Assembly: GCA_934364795.1 (NCBI GenBank) | Contig: CAKRMK010000035.1 | Location: 1-37,853 of the forward strand | Direction of reading: 5' to 3' | DNA from: an uncultured Blautia sp. | Lineage (GTDB): Bacteria > Bacillota > Clostridia > Lachnospirales > Lachnospiraceae | DNA length: 37,853 nt | Shown here: in pieces, positions 33,757 to 37,853 of the stretch | Layout of the letters: the number at the start of each line of letters is the position of its first letter | How positions within the stretch are numbered: position 1 is the first letter of the stretch | Translations under genes and position numbers: made by a program | Notes under the pieces: model-generated | Told to the model about the DNA's origin: nothing | Seen by the model: the letters and a program-made list of their open reading frames with translations, nothing else | Databases searched by the model: none

Positions 33757-34803
33757 ATGGAACGATACCTGGAAATAAAAATAGCATCTTCAAAGCCGGA
33801 TACCATAGGAAATTTATTGAAATCAGAAGCAGGGCTGACAAAAAGGCAGATCAGTCAGGCAAAATTTCGTCCAGGTGGCATCCAAAAAAATAAGAAACAA
33901 TGCAGGGTGACAGAGACAGCCCAAAAGGGGGATGTGCTTAGAGTCTGTCTGGAAACAAAAGAGACGGATTCTTTTTTGCTGGAAAATTGGGAAAATAAGG
34001 AACAACAGGCTCGGAGTTCATCAGATCAGAGTTCATCGGATCAGAGTTCATCAGATCAGAGTTCATCTAATCAAGGTTCACCATGGAAACAATTGGACAT
34101 TCTGTATGAAGATCAGGATCTTCTTGTTGTCAATAAGCCTGCGGGGATGGTTACTCATCCATCAGGAGGCCACTATGCAGACAGCCTGTCCAATCAGATT
34201 GCAGCTTATTTCAGAAGCAAAGGAGAAGAAACCCGCATCCGTTCAATTGGACGTCTTGATAAAGAAACTTCCGGAGTTTTACTTTTTGCCAGAAATCAGG
34301 TGGCAGCAGCGAGATTGCAGAAGCAGAGGGAAGAAGGACAACTGCAAAAAACTTATCTTGCAATTGCAAGAGGAAACATTGATACTGGGGATAACTGGTA
34401 TAAAATTTCGCTGCCCCTTGCTCCGGACCGGGAAAATCATCTGAAAATGACAGTCAGCCCTGACGGTAAGCTTCCTGGCAGCAAAACTGCCGTCACCTAT
34501 TTGAAAGTTCTGTCAAGCTGCGATGAATATACAGTAATAAAAGTGAGGCTGGAAACAGGCAGAACACATCAGATTCGTGTTCACATGGCTAGTATTGGAC
34601 ATCCCTTGCTTGGAGATTCTTTATACGATATGCCGATTCCAGAAGAAGCGGCAGAAGAAAAAGAAAAAAAGACAAAACAGTTTAGAAGGGCAGCACTTCA
34701 CGCCTGGAAAATCCGTTTTATTCATCCATTTACAGGAGAAAAAATGATGTTTGAAACACCTTTACCAGAGGATTTTGCAGTTGATTTTACGAATTTTATA
34801 TAA
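33757..34803 (+). CDS. RluA/RluD-family RNA pseudouridine synthase
   Basis: This 348-residue protein has an S4-like N-terminal region (NLLKSEAGLTKRQISQAKFR, GGIQKNKKQCRV) followed by the RluA catalytic domain. Motif I is DILYEDQDLLVVNKPAGMVT, motif II with the catalytic aspartate is IGRLDKETSGVLLFARNQVA, and motif III includes LETGRTHQIRVHMASIGHPL and GDSLYD. Gly replaces the usual His of the HRLD motif, a variant seen in some RluA proteins and in RsuA types. It isomerises uridine to pseudouridine in rRNA or tRNA; the exact target is not predictable. The linker between the domains holds a four-fold SSSDQ-type repeat (residues 87-106). AGGAAG precedes the ATG. It begins 69 bases after the YbaK-type gene. 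Confidence 0.92.
   Translation: MERYLEIKIASSKPDTIGNLLKSEAGLTKRQISQAKFRPGGIQKNKKQCRVTETAQKGDVLRVCLETKETDSFLLENWENKEQQARSSSDQSSSDQSSSDQSSSNQGSPWKQLDILYEDQDLLVVNKPAGMVTHPSGGHYADSLSNQIAAYFRSKGEETRIRSIGRLDKETSGVLLFARNQVAAARLQKQREEGQLQKTYLAIARGNIDTGDNWYKISLPLAPDRENHLKMTVSPDGKLPGSKTAVTYLKVLSSCDEYTVIKVRLETGRTHQIRVHMASIGHPLLGDSLYDMPIPEEAAEEKEKKTKQFRRAALHAWKIRFIHPFTGEKMMFETPLPEDFAVDFTNFI
34015..34074 (+). repeat. In-frame 15-bp tandem repeat in the pseudouridine synthase gene
   Basis: Four 15-base units of AGTTCATCAGATCAG type encode SSSDQ, SSSDQ, SSSDQ and SSSNQ. Units 1 and 3 are identical; unit 2 has one change and unit 4 three. Confidence 0.95.
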
Positions 34804-34909
34804 AAACAGAGTGATGTTAGCAGCGAAAAGTATTTGAGTTTATGTTGAGGTTTGCGAATCCATATTTACGAATGGTTTTTTTGAAATAAAGTGTAAAGAA
34901 GGTAAAAAT

Positions 34910-35512
34910 ATGTCAGTGAAAAAAGCAGAAGCGGATATAACACAGGAAAGTATGCTACAGGAAAATACAACACAGGAAAATACAGCACAGGAAAATGCAG
35001 TACAAGAATCCACAGTAACGAATATTGAAATCAACAATATCATAACGAAAATGATAGCTTATTCAAAGGGGAATAAACATGATATTGCCCATTTTCTGAA
35101 AGTGTATACCTATGCAAGAATGATCGGTGAAATGGAAAAGTTAGCTGAAAAAGAGCAAAAAACACTGGAAATTGCAGCTGTGATCCACGACATTGCCTGC
35201 CCCTTATGCAGGGAAAAATATGGTAATACAAATGGCAATAATCAGGAAAAAGAAAGCCCGAAACTGGTAGAAAATTTCCTGAAAGATATACCCATAAGTG
35301 TGGAAATGAAGAACAGAATCAATTATCTTGTCAGTCATCATCATACTTATACAAATGTGAATGGGATGGATTACAGGATTCTTCTGGAAGCTGATTTCCT
35401 TGTCAATGCAGACGAATCCAGCATGTCTGAAGCTGCAATCCGAAATGCCAGAGAGCGTATTTTTGAAACTGGAACAGGAAAAAGTCTGCTTACCAGTATT
35501 TATCAATTATAA
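34910..35512 (+). CDS. HD-domain phosphohydrolase-like protein
   Basis: This 200-residue protein starts with a low-complexity stretch of five five-residue units (TQESM, LQENT, TQENT, AQENA, VQEST; residues 11-35). An HD domain follows: His57/His61 in NKHDIAHFLKVYTYAR, His93-Asp94 in AAVIHDIACPLC, the HHH of LVSHHHTYTNVNG and the aspartate of LLEADFLVNADESS. These metal-binding residues suggest a phosphohydrolase acting on a nucleotide or similar phosphorylated compound. The substrate is unknown. The ribosome binding site is weak (AAGAAGG). Its own tandem repeat sits right at the N-terminus, outside the HD fold. It begins 106 bases after the pseudouridine synthase gene. Confidence 0.85.
   Translation: MSVKKAEADITQESMLQENTTQENTAQENAVQESTVTNIEINNIITKMIAYSKGNKHDIAHFLKVYTYARMIGEMEKLAEKEQKTLEIAAVIHDIACPLCREKYGNTNGNNQEKESPKLVENFLKDIPISVEMKNRINYLVSHHHTYTNVNGMDYRILLEADFLVNADESSMSEAAIRNARERIFETGTGKSLLTSIYQL
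34940..35014 (+). repeat. In-frame 15-bp tandem repeat at the start of the HD-domain gene
   Basis: Five 15-base units encode xQExx pentapeptides. The middle units (about CACAGGAAAATACA) are nearly identical, and the outer two are more diverged. Confidence 0.9.
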
Positions 35513-35532
35513 ATGCTGTATAGTTTACATGA

Positions 35533-35566
35533 GAATTGCGTGAACTGCTTTGCAGTGGAACAATTC
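35533..35566. other. Interrupted hairpin upstream of the amidase gene
   Basis: GAATTG (35533-35538) pairs with CAATTC (35561-35566), and ACTGC (35544-35548) with GCAGT (35552-35556), separated by an internal loop, with a three-base TTT apex. There is no T run, so it may be an mRNA structure or a protein-binding site. Confidence 0.4.
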
Positions 35567-35666
35567 GTAGATATCAAGTTAGGGGCAGAATACTTTTTGG
35601 TTCTAACATCTTTATAGTGTTTGTTATACAGTATGAAACTACGATTATATGTGAAGGAAGTGCGTT

Positions 35667-36965
35667 ATGATAAAAAGAAAAAAGAAATGGCTTGGTGTTT
35701 TTGCAGCATTGGTCATGATATTGTCTGTTTGTGGGCTTCAGGAAACGGTACTGGCATCAGAGCGTCTTACAGAAAAAAGAGTGGTAGTACTGGATCCCGG
35801 ACATGGAGGAAATGATGCAGGAGCCTGTGCCTGGTATAATGGTTATTTATATCAGGAAGCTGCAATTAACTGGAAAATTGCCTGGTATACCATGCAGGAA
35901 CTGAAAAAATATCCATACATAGAAGTACACCTTACAAGAGGGGAAAACCAGGCACAGGGGCTGGTAGAACGCGTTCTGATTGCAAAAAATTATAATGCAG
36001 ATCTGCTGGTAAGCCAGCACATTAATGACGCAGGAAGTCCATGGCCAAGAGGGGCTTCGGTATTAGTGTCAAGTGGTACATATCGTTCCTATCTGGCAGA
36101 GAAGGAAAAAATATTTGCAGGCTATGTACTGGAAGAGCTTGGAAAACTGGGAATAAACAGAAGGTACCCGGAAACAGGCGGATTAGAGTACCGGCTTAGT
36201 GAAAATGGGAGCCATTATCCAAATGGTGCAATCAGGGATTATTATGCAATCGTTGCACAAAGCGTGGAGCAGGATCTTCCTGGTGTGATCATAGAACATG
36301 CTTTTGTAAGCAATGCTTCAGATGCCAGCAATTATTTCCGTACAGATGAACAGCTTCAGAAACTTGGCCAGGCAGATGCTAATGCTATTGTCCGATATTT
36401 CAAAAAAATATCTTCCAACGATCAGACAAAAGATACTGTAATACCAGATGCAAAAAATGGCTGGAAGCAGATAAAGGGAAATTATTACTATTACATAAAT
36501 GGCAAAAAACAGCGTAACCGTCTTTTAAATCTTGATGATGGAATTTACTATGTAGACCAGAAAGGAAAACGGTATTCTGGATGGAAAACAGTAGATAAAA
36601 AACGTTATTATTTCCAGCCGAAGAAAGACGGAAAGGCATGTACCTACTGGCTGAAATATAGAGGACAGTTTTATTATTTTAATGCCAGCGGAGTAATGTT
36701 TAAAAATGCCCAACTGGTATCAGCCAGTAAGCATGTTTATCTGTTTGGAGCAAATGGAAGAAGGTGCAGTGGCTGGTGTATTTACAGAAATGAAAAGTAT
36801 TATATTGATGCTGCAGGATATGCACATACCGGCTGGCTGAAATATAGAAAAAAATGGTATTATTTTAATAAGAAAACTGGTGTGATGTACAAAAACTGTA
36901 TGGTAACAGCTGGTTCCGGAAAACAGTATAAATTTAATAAAAACGGTGTATGTGTGAACCGGTAA
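35667..36965 (+). CDS. Secreted N-acetylmuramoyl-L-alanine amidase with cell-wall-binding repeats
   Basis: This 432-residue protein begins with a basic signal peptide (MIKRKKKWLGVFAALVMILS), probably cleaved after VLA30. An Amidase_3 domain (about 37-250) carries the zinc and catalytic residues: His46 in VVLDPGHGGNDAGA, Glu64 in YLYQEAAINW, His118 in LLVSQHINDAG and Glu210 in GVIIEHAFVSNASD. The C-terminal third (about 265-432) consists of aromatic YYY/GWK repeats of choline/cell-wall-binding type (GWKQIKGNYYYYINGKKQRN, GWLKYRKKWYYFNKKTGVMY). It cleaves the amide bond between MurNAc and the stem peptide, so it is a wall-remodelling or autolysis enzyme. AAGGAAG precedes the start. It is not in an obvious operon. 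Confidence 0.95.
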   Translation: MIKRKKKWLGVFAALVMILSVCGLQETVLASERLTEKRVVVLDPGHGGNDAGACAWYNGYLYQEAAINWKIAWYTMQELKKYPYIEVHLTRGENQAQGLVERVLIAKNYNADLLVSQHINDAGSPWPRGASVLVSSGTYRSYLAEKEKIFAGYVLEELGKLGINRRYPETGGLEYRLSENGSHYPNGAIRDYYAIVAQSVEQDLPGVIIEHAFVSNASDASNYFRTDEQLQKLGQADANAIVRYFKKISSNDQTKDTVIPDAKNGWKQIKGNYYYYINGKKQRNRLLNLDDGIYYVDQKGKRYSGWKTVDKKRYYFQPKKDGKACTYWLKYRGQFYYFNASGVMFKNAQLVSASKHVYLFGANGRRCSGWCIYRNEKYYIDAAGYAHTGWLKYRKKWYYFNKKTGVMYKNCMVTAGSGKQYKFNKNGVCVNR

Positions 36966-37026
36966 TCTGATTAAAAACAGCAAAAAATCTGAACAAAAAT
37001 GAAAGGCATAGCAAGATGAAAATTGC

Positions 37027-37044
37027 AATTACAGAAATGTAATT
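37027..37044. terminator. Small hairpin between the amidase and the MATE remnant
   Basis: AATTACA, loop GAAA, TGTAATT. A modest T run follows only on the minus strand (GCAATTTT), so it may end leftward transcription of the MATE remnant. Confidence 0.35.
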
Positions 37045-37115
37045 CTGACACTGCATACAGCTCCATATATTACAGCGTGCCCCCAAAATTATTCCCGCAA
37101 GAAAAATATAGTGGA

Positions 37116-37790
37116 TTAAAGAGGAGCCTTTTTATAAAACGCTCCCCATACAAGAAGAATGGTAATTACCCAGGAAATGGGGAATACGGCAAACAGGATT
37201 TCCTGGGTATGAAAATGCCTGAAAACGGTAAAAATCCAAAAAATTCTTACCATGCAGATTCCCAAAATAGTAAGAAGAGCATGCTTTTGCTCTCCAAAAG
37301 GTGAGAGGAAGAGTGAGGACTACACAGAAAAAGATGGAAAATATCAGGCATAAATGCAGGATTTTTTTACATCTTTTTTTGTTCCCAGAGGAGAAATTCT
37401 GACTGGAAAAATTAGTTGCAGTCTGCACGAAAATATTCGCAAAGCACAATACAGCACCCTGCACGGCAGCAGGAATTCCGGTTTTTAACATGGGAAAGAG
37501 CTGATCTGGCTTTATTTTCAAATCACGGAAGTAAAGATGAAATTCATTATCTTCATGAAGCAGCCAGAACAGTACTATTCCACAGGAAAAAGCAGTTGAA
37601 ATATCAGTGGCAATGGCAACGCCTGCTCCAGAACTAAAGCAGGTGTTTTTATTGCCATAAGGATGGGACGGGCAGATAAAAGACCCAGCATCATGCCAAA
37701 AATACCGGCCAGGAAAGCAAATAAGACAGCAGTATGGAGCATTTCCGGAATTTTTTCTTTTTTATTTTTCCCGATAATAGTATTGACAAA
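37116..37790 (-). pseudogene. MATE-family transporter pseudogene with truncation, deletions and frameshifts
   Basis: Fragments of one MATE protein occur in order on the minus strand but in different frames. They are an N-terminal piece (NTIIGKNKKEKIPEMLHTAV ... ARPILMAIKTP), then GAGVAIATDISTAFSCGIVL running on to LKTGIPAAVQGAVLCFANIF and SSQNFSSGNKKRCKKILHLC, and finally LGICMVRIFWIFTVFRHF and FPISWVITILLVWGAFYKKA ending at a stop (37116-37118). TM1 is missing and a stop precedes the first piece. About 60 residues are lost between the first and second pieces and probably about 30 more before SSQNF; a further frameshift precedes the tail. It is a non-functional remnant. No other gene is seen in 36966-37853. 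Confidence 0.82.
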
Positions 37791-37812
37791 ACTATATTAT
37801 ATGACGTATAGT
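37783..37812 (+). promoter_or_regulatory. Promoter with inverted repeat pointing out of the window
   Basis: TTGACA (37783-37788), an 18-base spacer and TATAGT (37807-37812). ACTATA (37791-37796) and TATAGT form an inverted repeat within it. It would drive a gene to the right of the window and lies where the MATE N-terminus has been lost. Confidence 0.55.
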
Positions 37813-37836
37813 ATTATCAATCAAACAATATTGATG

Positions 37837-37853
37837 AATCATATAATATGATT
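37837..37853. promoter_or_regulatory. Perfect 17-bp palindrome at the window edge
   Basis: AATCATATAATATGATT is symmetric around a central A and lies about 25 bases after the promoter at 37783-37812. It looks like an operator for a repressor encoded beyond the window. Confidence 0.45.

Noticed and set aside
34015..34074. CATCAGATC-like strings similar to the putative GntR operator
   Set aside because: They are codons of the SSSDQ tandem repeat far from any related promoter; the similarity is chance.
37416..37637. Plus-strand frame opposite the MATE remnant
   Set aside because: It has no ribosome binding site or recognisable motif, whereas the minus strand shows MATE segments.

Overview
The window looks like a chromosomal segment of a low-to-moderate GC Bacillota, most likely a gut Lachnospiraceae (Blautia/Ruminococcus/Dorea-like). 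This is inferred from gene content (AddAB, a HelD-type helicase, HslO, a small DUF4250-type protein, a clostridial HPr-like protein, a heterodimeric ABC exporter), AGGAGG-type ribosome binding sites, TTGACA/TATAAT-type promoters and a CIRCE element. No rRNA, tRNA, phage, IS element or CRISPR array was found. Most of the window is conserved core genome; the unusual material is mainly regulatory or repeat-like.

Layout. 1-336 (-): start of a MATE efflux protein cut by the window edge, divergent from a ROK-family regulator (666-1778); two perfect palindromes lie between them. 1779-2172: strong terminator, then what looks like the decayed tail of a hydrolase gene. 2173-8236: a sugar-acid catabolic cluster with a divergent GntR/FCD regulator, GntP permease, HPr-like protein, IlvD/Edd dehydratase, KDG kinase and KDPG aldolase. 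Together these predict a semi-phosphorylative Entner-Doudoroff route: import of gluconate (or a similar aldonate), dehydration to KDG, phosphorylation to KDPG, cleavage to pyruvate and glyceraldehyde-3-phosphate. 8382-11327: clpB under a CIRCE/sigma-A promoter plus a DUF4250-type gene. 11597-16186: MarR regulator and a two-subunit ABC exporter. 16408-18483: HelD-like helicase. 18732-19784: lipoprotein of unknown role.

19867-23473: methyltransferase, hslO and nadE in a likely operon, convergent with a small membrane-anchored FMN_bind-like protein (23479-23970, -). 24071-31424: addB-addA, the recombinational repair helicase-nuclease. 31534-32952 (-): an RsmF-like rRNA m5C methyltransferase. 33218-35512: YbaK-type editing protein, RluA-family pseudouridine synthase and HD-domain protein. 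35667-36965: secreted N-acetylmuramoyl-L-alanine amidase with cell-wall-binding repeats. 37116-37790 (-): a badly damaged MATE pseudogene, followed by a rightward promoter and a palindrome at the edge.

No wholly new multi-gene system is evident. The items most worth a second look are: the HPr-like protein in the sugar-acid operon, which lacks the HPr active-site histidine but keeps the regulatory serine region (Crh-like); repeated CATC-A-GATG operator candidates at the permease promoter; in-frame 15-18 bp tandem repeats in three genes within about 5.3 kb; a family of about 40 bp palindromic intergenic repeats; and leader hairpins before clpB and helD.
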